From the NCBI RefSeq assembly GCF_003600895.1, contig NZ_QYRP01000002.1, positions 682,001 to 746,000 on the forward strand: a DNA stretch of 64,000 nucleotides. The letters are read 5' to 3'. The notes beneath the pieces were generated by a model, which was not told where the DNA came from, ran no database searches, and worked only from the letters and a program-made list of their open reading frames with translations. The DNA is from Nocardioides cavernaquae (GTDB lineage: Bacteria > Actinomycetota > Actinomycetes > Propionibacteriales > Nocardioidaceae). Positions 36,931 through 47,693 of the stretch are shown here, one piece after another. Both the position numbers and the translations under genes were made by a program. Within the stretch, counting starts at the first letter, position 1; each line of letters opens with the position of its first letter.

Positions 36931-37264
36931 CGCCCGCTCCGACGTGGCGTCCGCCGCAGCCGCGGAGAAGTACGCCGAGCGGAGCCTCGCCCGCACGCCG
37001 GAGACCTACCAGGCGCGCCTCGCCCTTGCCGTCGCGAAGGTGACCGAGGGTGACCTCCCTCAGGCTGTCGACATCCTCGATCGCCTGATCGAGGACTACC
37101 CGCTCCGCCCCGACGCCTGGGTCCAGCGCGGCATCGCCCGCTTCGGCCAGCGTGACGCTGCGGGTGCCCGGGCGGACCTCGAGCACGCGATCGAGCTCGC
37201 CCCCGACGACCGCACCGCCAAGCGCGTCCTGAAGCGGATCAACGAGCGCCTCGCCGGCCAGTAG
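36917..37264 (+). pseudogene. 5'-truncated TPR-protein remnant
   Basis: The plus frame encodes a C-terminal TPR segment: AEKYAERSLARTPETYQARL, LPQAVDILDRLIEDYPLRPD, then AWVQRGIARFGQRDAAGA and LEHAIELAPDD. It ends with a normal stop at 37264. Upstream of about 36.92 kb the same frame is only antisense to the adhesin repeats, so the N-terminal part is missing. TPR tails of this kind occur on O-antigen-ligase-like or export-related proteins; which one cannot be told. Confidence 0.65.
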
Positions 37265-37275
37265 GCCAACCGGCG

Positions 37276-37686
37276 TCACGGTCGGCGGAAGTCCTCCACG
37301 CCCATGGTGCCGCTCTCCAGCGACTCCCTGTCCGCCGCGCGATCCACGAGCGCCCGGTACGCCGCAGCGCTGACCGCCTCGTCGTAGTCGGCCGCCAGCT
37401 GCACCAGGGTCTCGTCGGACACCCACGGGTTCTCGGCGACGACCCTGCGGAACAGGCGGCCGATCGAGTACGCCCACACCGCCAGCACACCCGGACGCTC
37501 GCAGCTGGCCAGTGCCCGCACGAGCTCGTCCCGGGGAAGCGCAGCCAGGAACGCAGCGACCACGTCATCGCTTGCCTCGGCATCGTTGAGCACAGCGGCC
37601 CGCTGGCTCACCTCGAGGTCATCGTCAAGGAACTGCCGCATCGCCGCCAGCGCTCCAGCCAGCTGCGGCTGCTCCCAGGACGTCAT
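37276..37686 (-). CDS. Hypothetical protein, helical
   Basis: A 136-residue acidic, helix-rich protein that I do not recognise; segments such as SDDVVAAFLAALP and VSDETLVQLAADYDEAVSAAAYRAL look like HEAT- or leucine-rich-variant-type helical repeats. There is no signal peptide. A TAGCGT hexamer 6 nt before the ATG suggests a leaderless transcript and supports this being a real gene. It ends 11 bp from the convergent TPR remnant. Confidence 0.6.
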   Translation of the reverse strand: MTSWEQPQLAGALAAMRQFLDDDLEVSQRAAVLNDAEASDDVVAAFLAALPRDELVRALASCERPGVLAVWAYSIGRLFRRVVAENPWVSDETLVQLAADYDEAVSAAAYRALVDRAADRESLESGTMGVEDFRRP

Positions 37687-38411
37687 GCCTCGACGCTAGG
37701 AGACTCGCGTTACAACCAACCGCCTCAGGGGCGTAGGTCACACCAGCGGTCCAGACCAGGCGCCAGACAGGCTGCCTCGCGCTGAACAGGAACCACGAGT
37801 CCGCTCGCCTCGGGCGGCTCGTCGTGAGTCTCGCCAGCTCCACCCACACAGCAGACGGCCCCTGGCCCGTGGACGCCGAGCTCAAGGTAACGCTCGTCGC
37901 ATGGGCACATAGCCTGACTCCCACCACCAACGCTGTCGCTCCGCTCGACGCGGTCGTCCAGTCGCCACCACCGTGCAAGCCTCACGGCTGTCTCCTGCTG
38001 AAGTTGTCGCCCCAGCGCACGTCCCGAACTGCACACAACGGCGTCGTCGGTCATCGGATTCCAACCATCGTCGCGCATATCTGGGCGCAGCCATCAGTCA
38101 CGTGGAACAGGTCACCCGAGAGGACCAGTCCAGTGATGCGCGCCGTGGGGCACTCCCCCCTCCCACCAGCCTCAAGCGTCCTCCCATCAGCCGGTCCAGG
38201 CCAGCCGGCAGACAGAAGCAATGCGTTGGACGCTCCAACACCAAGGTTGCGGAACTATGCACGGCATCATTTAGTGCGATTCGCCACGTTCATCCGGAAC
38301 CGGGGCCGGGGCTTCTGGAGATCAATAGACTGCGCGAATGGAGAAGCGGGGGGGCCCGACGGCGGTCGAGCACTTGGCCGGCGAGGCCAGCCCTGACCGC
38401 GGTGAGTGCCG
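37687..38411. other. 725-bp stretch without recognisable genes
   Basis: This is the boundary between the high-GC neighbourhood and the lower-GC polysaccharide locus. Open frames exist on both strands but none resembles a known family or has a convincing start. I see no tRNA, integrase fragment or clear direct repeat. It contains the -10 element of the gene at 37276 (37693-37698, minus strand) and presumably the promoter of the HIT gene. It may hold decayed sequence. Confidence 0.5.
37693..37698 (-). promoter_or_regulatory. -10 element, probable leaderless start
   Basis: TAGCGT on the minus strand ends 6 nt before the ATG at 37686. Confidence 0.4.
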
Positions 38412-38867
38412 ATGAGCACGAGTCTTGGTGCAGGTGTCGCCTGCGAACTTTGCTCTGGCCCGGGCGGGCGACTCGTTTGGTCCGATGAGGACTGGCGAGT
38501 CGTCCGAGTCGCAGACTCAGAATTCCCGGCGTTCTATCGAGTGATCGCGCTCGAGCATGTTCAGGAGTTCTCCATGCTCAGCGGGCCACAACGCCGCCGG
38601 TGCATGGACCTTGTGTGCGCGGTGGAGTCCACTCTCCTCCATGTCCTGACCCCGAGATCGATCAATCTCGCCGCTCTCGGCAACGTGGTTCCACACCTGC
38701 ATTGGCACGTCGTCGCGCGTTTCGAATGGGACAGCCACTTTCCCAACCCAATCTGGGGCCCCGAGAAGCGGCGCGTGAGACCGTCTCCAGCAGAACATCT
38801 GTCGGTTGACCTTGCCGAACTCGACGCGGCTGTTACCACCTCACTGAGTCAATGCGCGGCGCTCTGA
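38412..38867 (+). CDS. HIT-family protein
   Basis: About 151 residues. The histidine triad HLHWHVVAR (about 95-103) identifies the HIT superfamily of nucleotide hydrolases and transferases. An N-terminal CELC and the order of strands resemble small HIT hydrolases. ATG 38412 was chosen; a GTG lies two codons upstream. It is the first plus-strand gene of the polysaccharide locus, and its TGA overlaps the next ATG (TGATG), so it is co-translated with the flippase. Why a HIT protein sits here is unclear. Confidence 0.8.
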   Translation: MSTSLGAGVACELCSGPGGRLVWSDEDWRVVRVADSEFPAFYRVIALEHVQEFSMLSGPQRRRCMDLVCAVESTLLHVLTPRSINLAALGNVVPHLHWHVVARFEWDSHFPNPIWGPEKRRVRPSPAEHLSVDLAELDAAVTTSLSQCAAL

Positions 38868-40117
38868 TGGGCTCATCACGATTGCTCAAGGTCCTCAACA
38901 CGCTGGTTCTACGCGGGCTGGGATCGGGCATCGCGGTGCTCTTGACCCTGCTCGCGAGTCGATACATGACAGTGACGCAAGCAGCGGCCTTTCTCCTGCT
39001 CTTCAACGTCACCACCGTCGGCGCAGTGTGCTTCCGGTGGGGACTGGATGACGTCATCGTTCGCCGAATCGCGTCTTCGTCAGACCCTGCGGCCCGCGAA
39101 AGCACCGCAGGGCGTCTGATGCTGTTGGCGCACCGTCGCGTCGCAATCTTTGGGCTGGCGGCAGCGGCCATCGCGGTCATCGCAGGCGCGGCCGGCCTGG
39201 ACTCTGGGCTACGACCTGCGGAGCTGGCAGTCGCTTTGGTCGTTGCCCTCACCGTCGCCCTCACCGCATGCGCTGGTCGGATCACTCAGGGCAAGGGCCA
39301 GACGAACGAGGCAACAGTGATCCTCAACGTCCTGGCTCCCGGCTTGTGCCTCGCGGGTTTGATCGCATTCGTGGGCTTCGGCGAATCGCCAACGTCGGGC
39401 GACCTGATGGCTGTCTATGGCGGCGTTTCGCTGGCTGCCTACGCGATCTTCGTGTGGCTTCGAGCCGGTGCCCGCCCGCGCCGCCTCGACACGAGCGAGG
39501 GGCGCGCTGCCGACACCGCAGACCGCGCGGCTGCCAATCGCCTCGGCGGCGTGGTCCTCGCGCAGCAGGCGCTGAACTGGGGAGCATTGCTCGTGGTCCC
39601 CCTGGCGTATGGAGAACGCACCTTTACCAGTTTCATGGTCACCTACAAGGTCGCGATGCTGGTCAGCCTCGTCATGCTGGCGATCAACTTCACCTTCGCC
39701 TCGCGCATCGCCGAGATGCACGCGAATCAGAACCGGCATGAGCTCCGAACGCTCACGCGGGCGATGACTTTGTCAGTGGGCGGAGCCAGCATCTTGGCAG
39801 CGATCCCGATTCTGCTCTTCAAGGACACCATCTACTCGCTGGGTCACGTGCCGGAGAGGCTCGACGTCGTTCTCGGGATTCTCCTCGTTAGCCAAGCGCT
39901 GTTCGCGATGGCAGCGGTCTACGCGCTCGTACTCAGCATGTGCCACCAGGAAGCATTCCTCCTCTACACGCAGGGCGGCATCGCAGCACTCGGCCTCGCG
40001 GTCTTCGTCGTGGTCAGCGTCGTTGCGCCCATCGAAGTAGCCGCACTAGCCCTTGCGGGCAACTACGCAGTGCTCACGATCGCCTTGCAGCGTCGGGTTG
40101 GAAGGCTTCTGAAGTGA
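38867..40117 (+). CDS. Wzx-like polysaccharide flippase
   Basis: ATG 38867, overlapping the previous stop, gives 416 residues with about 12 hydrophobic helices and few charged loops. The layout and segments such as LTLLASRYMTVTQAAAFLLL and the paired helices near 255-300 fit the polysaccharide transport (MATE/MVF) superfamily. It would move lipid-linked repeat units across the membrane, before the Wzy-like polymerase encoded nearby. It is less GC-rich than region A. The flippase role is inferred from topology and context. Confidence 0.78.
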   Translation: MGSSRLLKVLNTLVLRGLGSGIAVLLTLLASRYMTVTQAAAFLLLFNVTTVGAVCFRWGLDDVIVRRIASSSDPAARESTAGRLMLLAHRRVAIFGLAAAAIAVIAGAAGLDSGLRPAELAVALVVALTVALTACAGRITQGKGQTNEATVILNVLAPGLCLAGLIAFVGFGESPTSGDLMAVYGGVSLAAYAIFVWLRAGARPRRLDTSEGRAADTADRAAANRLGGVVLAQQALNWGALLVVPLAYGERTFTSFMVTYKVAMLVSLVMLAINFTFASRIAEMHANQNRHELRTLTRAMTLSVGGASILAAIPILLFKDTIYSLGHVPERLDVVLGILLVSQALFAMAAVYALVLSMCHQEAFLLYTQGGIAALGLAVFVVVSVVAPIEVAALALAGNYAVLTIALQRRVGRLLK

Positions 40118-40175
40118 ACAGGCCAGCCAGATCAGCGGAGCCGAATGTCCGCCATTCAACCGGAGGTCGCCGACA

Positions 40176-41249
40176 ATGAACGACGCAAAGAACGCAGACC
40201 GGGGCGAACTGCCGCTGCTGAGCGGACTTCGCGGAGTGGCCGCAGGTATCGTCCTGGTCTCCCACGCGGCCATCATTGGCTTCCTGCCATCGCTGCTTGG
40301 GCATGGCTTTGGCCAGGTGGGCGTCATGATCTTCTTCGTCCTCAGCGGCTTCCTGATGGGCCATCTTTATCTGCCGCGCGAAATCTCCAGACAGGCGATC
40401 GGAACGTACCTCCGTGCGCGAATCGGCCGCGTGGTTCCGTTGTACGTGGCCGTGATCGCCATCTCGGTGGTGCTGACCACCTGGGTCGACTCCGATTTCC
40501 GGTATGCGATCGACGTCAGTTCGATCGACACCCTTGCCCCTGCGCTCCTGTTTGTCAGCGCGCCCTACGAGTTGTGGACGATCCCCGTCGAGATGCAGTT
40601 CTATCTGGCGTTCATCCCGGCGTGGTGGCTCTTCCGGAAGTACGGGGTGCTCGGGGTCCTTGTCGTCGCGGCGGCCATCTCCGTCCCAGCTGCGTTCTAC
40701 TTCGTCTTTCTACATGAGAAGTACTCGATCCTCCCGACCTACGGTTTCGCCTTCTTCATCGGCACAACCATCGCCGCGGTCCTTCCGCGCCTGAAGACGG
40801 CTCTCGAAGGGCGGGTCCCCGCTGCGACCGGCGCGCTCGTGTTCGGTGCCGTGTTCATCAATTCACCCGGCCTCCGCGAGGCGCTGGGCCTGTCCCTCGC
40901 ACCGGGGCAGTACTACATCGCCGTTTGGCTCGACCCGATCACCTGGGCGTTGGTCTGCGGCCTGTTCGTCTGCTGCCTGCTCAACCAACGTTCGCTGCAC
41001 TTCCTCGACGGACGCGCGTTCAAGTTCCTCGGAGACATCTCCTACGGCCTGTATCTCCTGCACTACCCAATCCTCGAACTGTTCTCACGGCACTTCGGCG
41101 AATCGCCGCTCTCCTTGATTGCCGGAGTCACAACAACAGTCGGCACCGCGTGGCTGTCGCACCGGTACTTCGAGATCCCGGTGATGCGCAAGATCCGCGC
41201 ACACCGCTCCCACCCTGTGTTGAACCAGTCCCAGGCCCCTCAGAGTTAG
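40176..41249 (+). CDS. Acyltransferase-3 family membrane protein
   Basis: A 357-residue protein with GGAGG upstream of ATG 40176. LLSGLRGVAAGIVLVSHAA contains the conserved Arg and His; GVMIFFVLSGFLMG and TIPVEMQFYLAF complete the family pattern, with about ten helices. It likely adds acetyl or another acyl group to the repeat unit of this locus. It lacks an SGNH domain. Confidence 0.87.
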   Translation: MNDAKNADRGELPLLSGLRGVAAGIVLVSHAAIIGFLPSLLGHGFGQVGVMIFFVLSGFLMGHLYLPREISRQAIGTYLRARIGRVVPLYVAVIAISVVLTTWVDSDFRYAIDVSSIDTLAPALLFVSAPYELWTIPVEMQFYLAFIPAWWLFRKYGVLGVLVVAAAISVPAAFYFVFLHEKYSILPTYGFAFFIGTTIAAVLPRLKTALEGRVPAATGALVFGAVFINSPGLREALGLSLAPGQYYIAVWLDPITWALVCGLFVCCLLNQRSLHFLDGRAFKFLGDISYGLYLLHYPILELFSRHFGESPLSLIAGVTTTVGTAWLSHRYFEIPVMRKIRAHRSHPVLNQSQAPQS

Positions 41250-41268
41250 CCGTCGAGCCGGTCGACGG
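41250..41268. terminator. Short palindrome between convergent genes
   Basis: CCGTCGA, a 5-nt loop and TCGACGG follow the acyltransferase stop immediately, within the 103-bp gap to the convergent wzy end. The stem is only 7 bp with no U-tract, so this is a weak call. Confidence 0.3.
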
Positions 41269-41352
41269 AGGGCCGCGCCGATGGTTGCCCTTCTGCGGAG
41301 AGTTCGTACTAAGCGTGGTGCGCGGGCCAGATGCTGCAGAGGAGCGGCCGGC

Positions 41353-42732
41353 CTACTGGCGAGGGAGCTGGTTCGTGCCCGCCTCATGGTCGGCATTGGC
41401 CTCGCGCATCAACAAGAACGCCATCACGATGACCAATAGGACGCCGTTCGAGTAGTACTCCCCCATGCGAAGAAGAACCACCAAGAACGTGGCCAGGTAG
41501 GCAACTGCGATGGGTGCATTAGGACCTTGGCGTACGGCACGCACAAGGCATCGTCCAGTCCACCCAACGATGGCAAGGCCTATCACCCCCAACTCAGCCG
41601 TGATCCTGAGTAGGAGCGAAGTCGCCGAACCACGACCGGGCAGCGCGCGATAGTCCGGAACCTCGTAGAGATAGAGGAACCGGTCGAACACCACGCTGTA
41701 CATTCCGAATCCAGCGCCGACCCCGAAGTTCTCTTGAAAGGCTCGGATCGTCATTGAGGCGTTGACCACGAGTGCATAGCTGCTGATGTTTCGGCCATTC
41801 ATCGAGGTGATGTGACCACCGCCGAGCATCGCGATCGTGTCTTGCAGCCTGAGCTGGAAGAAGTCCTGTCGGAACATCCATTCCATTCCAATGACCAACA
41901 GAGGAGCGGTCACCACAAGGATCCAGGCGCGCGATGCTCTAAAGTTGAGCAGAGTCGAGATCACGATCGCCAGCGCGATGCCTAGGTATCCGAGCGACGA
42001 GGTCGAGAAGATCACGGCCGTGATCGTGAGGACTGCTCCTGGACTCACTGCGATATTCCAAACAAGCTCGGCTGAATAGTAAGCCGCCGCGGGGAGCAAG
42101 GCACAGGCATAGAACGCTGGCTCGACACTTAGCCCCGCGATGCCCAAGTACCACCCGTTCTCCTTGGCTCCGGTAGCCAAGAACCCGAAGATGTCGACGT
42201 GGCCGGCGACATAGATCGCCTGCTGGAGGATCCCGAGCGCGGCGAAGAAGGCCGCGACGCGCAGATACTCACGAAAGAGATTGTTGACCGAACTCCCGCA
42301 CAGCACATAGATCGACAGGTAATAGGCGAGGAAGAAACACGCGAGAGCCACTTTCGCAACGATCGGCAACATCCGATCCGAGAATCCGGGCCCATAGAAG
42401 TCGAGGGTCATCCAGACCGAGGCCATTGAGGCCACCAACAATCCGAAGAAGACTCCGATGAGGCCCTTAGGAAGGCTCGCTGTTCGGTTCGAGACGGCCA
42501 TCAGGAAGTAGGTCCCGAGCATCACAAGATATGACAGCTGGAGGACTCCACCACCTGTCGCTAGGTTCAATCCCGACACGAAGATCGTCGCAAGCGAGAC
42601 GCGGATAAGGAACCGGTGCTTCAACGGCTCGTTGGACGTGGCATCCGACGTTGATGTCATCGCCCCCGCCCTCATCGCTGTACGAGGTCGAGTCAGCGGA
42701 CCGACGGAGGACGCACGCACTGCGTGTCTCAT
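41353..42732 (-). CDS. Wzy-like polysaccharide polymerase / O-antigen ligase family protein
   Basis: A 459-residue membrane protein with about 11-12 helices and a large periplasmic-side loop (about 275-350), typical of Wzy and ligase proteins. NGRNISSYALVV and FGVGAGFGMYSVVFDRFL resemble the G-x-G region seen late in such proteins. Sequence similarity within the family is low, so the call rests on topology and on the adjacent flippase and initiating transferase. It is the last gene of a ten-gene minus-strand run and starts 4 nt after the kdsD stop; a later ATG at 42672 is also possible. Confidence 0.75.
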   Translation of the reverse strand: MRHAVRASSVGPLTRPRTAMRAGAMTSTSDATSNEPLKHRFLIRVSLATIFVSGLNLATGGGVLQLSYLVMLGTYFLMAVSNRTASLPKGLIGVFFGLLVASMASVWMTLDFYGPGFSDRMLPIVAKVALACFFLAYYLSIYVLCGSSVNNLFREYLRVAAFFAALGILQQAIYVAGHVDIFGFLATGAKENGWYLGIAGLSVEPAFYACALLPAAAYYSAELVWNIAVSPGAVLTITAVIFSTSSLGYLGIALAIVISTLLNFRASRAWILVVTAPLLVIGMEWMFRQDFFQLRLQDTIAMLGGGHITSMNGRNISSYALVVNASMTIRAFQENFGVGAGFGMYSVVFDRFLYLYEVPDYRALPGRGSATSLLLRITAELGVIGLAIVGWTGRCLVRAVRQGPNAPIAVAYLATFLVVLLRMGEYYSNGVLLVIVMAFLLMREANADHEAGTNQLPRQ

Positions 42733-42736
42733 GACG

Positions 42737-43687
42737 TCACTTCTTCAGCACTCCAGCCAACTCGTCTCCGTTGAAAACCAAAAGCGCTGAGATCGAGTGG
42801 CGCTCCATCTTGGCCAGGGCGTCCTCCATGCGCGTTCCGACGGAAACTGCCGCAGGGTTCAGAGTCATCAGATCCGCCGCTGTCCGGTTGAAAACGTCCT
42901 CGCTGAACTTCTCGATGGCACGGCGAACGTCGCCGTCCGTGATGACTCCCCAGCCTGACTCGGACCTGACCAACGCTAGTCCCAGCCGCGAGCCGGTGAT
43001 GGCACTGATGACGTCCATGGTGCCGGCGCTTCCGTCGACAATCGGTAGATCACCGACGACCATCTCGTCCTCGACGCGACTCAACAGGCGCCGCCCCAAC
43101 GAGCCCCCCGGGTGGAACCGAGCAAAGTTCTCGGGCTGAAAGCCCCGGGTTTCCATGAGCGCAACCGCGAGTGCGTCACCCATCGCCAACGTCGCCGTCG
43201 TCGACGCGGTAGGGGCAAGTTGCAGCGGGCACGCCTCTTGGGCGACGCCCACATTGAGGTGGAGATTCGCGGCGCGAGCGAGCGTCGATTGAGGGCTTCC
43301 CGTCATGGCAATGAGGACGTTCCCATTGGCGGCAAGGAACGGAAGCAACTTGATCACCTCATCGGTTTCTCCCGAGTTTGAGATCGCAATGAAGGTGTCT
43401 GACGGGTCCACCATGCCGAGGTCGCCGTGGTAGGCCTCACCGGGATGCATGAAGAAGCTGGGGGTGCCTGTGCTCGCAAACGTTGCGGCAATCTTTCGGC
43501 CGATGATTCCTGACTTGCCCATCCCGCACACAATCGCTCGGCCTTGAGAGCCGATCAACTGACTGACGGCAGCCACGAAGTCCCCATCGACGGTTGCCGC
43601 GAGCGCTAGCACCGCTTGCGCCTCAATCTCAAAGACGCGGCGTGCCGCGTCCAGGGCAACCCGGCCTTCCGGACTCTGCGCGGTCAT
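42737..43687 (-). CDS. kdsD: Arabinose-5-phosphate isomerase (Kdo pathway)
   Basis: ATG 43687 overlaps the kdsB stop (ATGA) and gives 316 residues. The SIS domain (about 20-190) has CGMGKSGIIGRK and SNSGETDEV; FHPGGSLGRRLL is the hallmark of the KdsD/GutQ group, and two CBS domains follow. The second CBS domain ends early at AGVLKK, about ten residues short of typical KdsD. The enzyme interconverts ribulose 5-phosphate and arabinose 5-phosphate, the precursor of Kdo. GutQ-type isomerases catalyse the same reaction in other contexts, but the adjacent kdsB, kdsC and kdsA settle the role. Confidence 0.92.
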   Translation of the reverse strand: MTAQSPEGRVALDAARRVFEIEAQAVLALAATVDGDFVAAVSQLIGSQGRAIVCGMGKSGIIGRKIAATFASTGTPSFFMHPGEAYHGDLGMVDPSDTFIAISNSGETDEVIKLLPFLAANGNVLIAMTGSPQSTLARAANLHLNVGVAQEACPLQLAPTASTTATLAMGDALAVALMETRGFQPENFARFHPGGSLGRRLLSRVEDEMVVGDLPIVDGSAGTMDVISAITGSRLGLALVRSESGWGVITDGDVRRAIEKFSEDVFNRTAADLMTLNPAAVSVGTRMEDALAKMERHSISALLVFNGDELAGVLKK

Positions 43688-44454
43688 GCTGATACTCCTT
43701 CGAGCACCGCGGAAACACGTCGGACGTCCTCGGGAGTATCGACTCCCCCGGGGGGCGCCTCGAACCAGCGCATGACGTGGATCGGGATTCCGATCCATAA
43801 CGCACGCAACTGTTCGAGCTTCTCCGTTTCCTCCGCGATCGACGGCGCGGCACTAGTCAACGATTGGAGCACGCCGTTGCGATACGCGTAGAGACCGAGA
43901 TGCCTGAGGTAGCGATCCAGCATCCACTGCGAGGGCTCCCGGTCCCGGTCAAAGGGGATCGGGGACCGCGAGAATGTGATGGCGGTGTCATCACTCCGAA
44001 CCATGAGCTTGACGACGTTCGGATCATGGACCTCGTCCAGTGTGGCGACGGGGGCCGACACGGTCGCCATCGCAATGCTCTCCGAGACACAGAACAAGGC
44101 GAACGCACGAAGCAGGTCAGCCGGGAGGAGCGGTTCGTCTCCCTGGACGTTGATCACCAGATCGTCAGCTCCCCAGCCGCGTGAGCGGGCGACCTCGGCG
44201 GCTCGGTCCGTCCCGGACAGACAAGAGGTGCTCGTCATCAGGCCATCGAGGTTGAAGGACCCCAGGACATCCAGAATGCGCTGATCATCGACCGCCACCA
44301 CAACTTCGGCTTCCGGCAATGCCTCGATCACGCTCTCGGCAACCCGGACAACCATGGGCCGTCCAGCAAGGTCCACGAGGGGCTTTCCGGGAAGGCGGAC
44401 CGACCCGAACCGGGCAGGAATGACCACTCTCACGCGCGGCTCACTGAACGGCAT
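43684..44454 (-). CDS. kdsB: CMP-Kdo synthetase
   Basis: About 256 residues. VVIPARFGSVRLPGKPLVD is the KdsB N-terminal signature; VAVDDQRI, VQGDEPLL and the late GIPIHV and GVDTPEDV segments complete the family pattern. It activates Kdo with CTP to CMP-Kdo. ATG 44454 overlaps kdsC by 14 bp; a GTG at 44433 would start the protein exactly where well-studied KdsB proteins begin and is an equally good choice. It overlaps kdsD downstream. Confidence 0.93.
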   Translation of the reverse strand: MPFSEPRVRVVIPARFGSVRLPGKPLVDLAGRPMVVRVAESVIEALPEAEVVVAVDDQRILDVLGSFNLDGLMTSTSCLSGTDRAAEVARSRGWGADDLVINVQGDEPLLPADLLRAFALFCVSESIAMATVSAPVATLDEVHDPNVVKLMVRSDDTAITFSRSPIPFDRDREPSQWMLDRYLRHLGLYAYRNGVLQSLTSAAPSIAEETEKLEQLRALWIGIPIHVMRWFEAPPGGVDTPEDVRRVSAVLEGVSA

Positions 44455-44985
44455 CAAAGCGGTCCCAATCCTCAATCAGGGGGGCGTACGCCTCCTCGAT
44501 GGTCAACCCGCCCGCAAGGAGCACACGCTCGGCGGCCTCTCGTCCGGCGCCGCGGCCCCCGGCGGCCGTGAGCACGTAGTCGGCACGTCCCAGGACAAGC
44601 GGGTGTGCATCAACTGGAGCAAAGAAGAAGCCCACCTTGCCGGCAAGGGGAAGGTCCACAACATCATCGCCCACGTACGCGATTTCCGCGTCGGATAGGC
44701 CTTCCTGGGCCTTGATCTCCTCATATGCCTCGCGCTTCGCAAGGCGGCCCGTGATTGCGATATCGAAACCGAGTTGCTTCACCCGGAAGTCGAGCGCAGG
44801 CGACGACTTCCCAGACAGGACACCACTTCGAATCCCGTGCGCCCGAAGGAGAGCAATCGCCAACCCGTCCCTGACGTTGAAACTCTTGAGGACCTCACCG
44901 GTGCCATCCACATGGATAGACCCGTCGGTGAGGACGCCGTCGACGTCAAAGATGACAAGGCGAACTGATCCCGCGTAGGGCTGCA

Positions 44986-44986
<1 letters not shown>
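44441..44986 (-). CDS. kdsC: Kdo-8-phosphate phosphatase
   Basis: ATG 44986 overlaps the kdsA stop (TGATG) and gives 181 residues, the usual KdsC size. It is a HAD phosphatase without a large cap: FDVDGVLTDG holds both catalytic aspartates, VLSGKSS is motif 2, and YVGDDVVDLPL is motif 4. KdsC proteins form tetramers and release phosphate from Kdo-8-phosphate. Related YrbI-type enzymes act on other nonulosonates, but the neighbours specify Kdo. Confidence 0.92.
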
Positions 44987-46413
<1,427 letters not shown>

Positions 46414-46421
<8 letters not shown>

Positions 46422-47676
46422 CGGCCAGTTCCTCTCGCCCAAGGATCGCGGTCTGGATCCGCAGATCCTGGTCAGTGTCGTCATTGAACCAACGAGACAG
46501 TTTGAGCAAGCGTTCACGCGCAACGGCAGGGTCGCGCCGATCTTGCTCGACCGCGGCGATCAGGTCCTTCGCTACGAAGTTCAGGCCATCGACCATGAAG
46601 GCCTCGGCAAGTCGGCCATCGTCAAGGACATAGACCGGGCAACCGACCAGCAGGAGTTCGATGACTGCACCCGACATGTGCGCGAGGCTGAAACTCGTTC
46701 GAGCCAGATAGTCGTCGGGCTGAAGTATCGCGATCTCGGTGCACCGCGGACCGACAAGCTTTCGATAACGGTCAGGGTCACGCGCAGGATGCACTCGTAC
46801 GACGTAGGTCAGGTCAAGCATGGCGGCCAGATCGTCTGCGGCGGCTAGAAGGTCTGAATTCGACTCCTCGCCATTTTCGCCATTCAGCATCACGCCGAAG
46901 ACGCCGGGAGGTCCGAAGGAGTCGACGCGCCCGGGGCGGCGACGAAGCCAGCCCACGATACCGAGTCTGGCGGGATCCACTCCTGCTCGCCTGAATTCAT
47001 CCTGAGTCGCCGCTCCCCAGCAGAGCAGCTGGTCGCTGACGAAGTTCGCATAAGCCTCCGCATCGGGGCTCATGTTGGCCTCGCTGAGGCACCTGTACTG
47101 CCCATGCTGCGCGGTCACCGTTCGAACTCCCCCGAGCGCTGCGAGTTGCGCAATCAAATTGTCATAGGGAACTGCGTCGCAGAAGGTCACCGCAACGCGG
47201 TGACGCGCCAGGAGACCCTTGAGCCTTTCGGTTTCACTCACGAACTTGGCGATCAGAAGTGCAGCCACCCACCGTGACATCCACCCGCCGGCGAGTCCTC
47301 GCGAGGCTCGGCGAGCTCGAGGCAGCTGGGCAAGGGTTCGAACGACCTGACGCAGCGAAAACGCGTTCTGCACTTCGACAAGTCGACTTTCGTCCCCAAG
47401 CAGGCCATCGATCCCGTCAACGATGTAGTCGTAGTCCGAGCGCCCCTTGTCGCGGTAGGAGTAGAAGAGCAGCGCGGACGCGTGACCAGGCTCGATCCGA
47501 GGCACTCGGCAGGCAAACAGGAGGGCAAAAGCCACCCGCTTGACCAAGGCCCTCCACGAGCGGTCGTACAAGAGAATGGCGATGACGTGGGCATAGTTGA
47601 CACCGTCGATGACGGCTGTTCGAGCGCGCTTGAACTCCTGAATCCGCTCGAACTGGATCATCGCGTTGCCCGTCAT
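46414..47676 (-). CDS. Candidate glycosyltransferase, possibly CMP-Kdo dependent
   Basis: ATG 47676 is chosen because GGAGG lies 8 nt upstream of it (an ATG at 47685 is too close). The 420 residues lack membrane helices and look like a GT-B fold. The first half has TVTAQHGQYRC; the second half has VVRVHPARDP (an HP motif) and HMSGAVIELLLVGCPVYVL, a Ser followed by E-LL-G-PV. This HP plus Ser arrangement is shared by CMP-sugar transferases such as polysialyltransferases and KpsC-type Kdo transferases. With CMP-Kdo made by the adjacent genes, it is the best candidate for the Kdo transferase. That is inference; the family is not certain. Confidence 0.6.
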
Positions 47677-47693
47677 TGCGTTCATCCCCTCCG

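Noticed and set aside
36931..37477. N-terminal extension of the adhesin frame on the minus strand
   Set aside because: This part is antisense to the TPR coding sequence, has no signal peptide or repeat pattern, and is best explained by the rearrangement junction.
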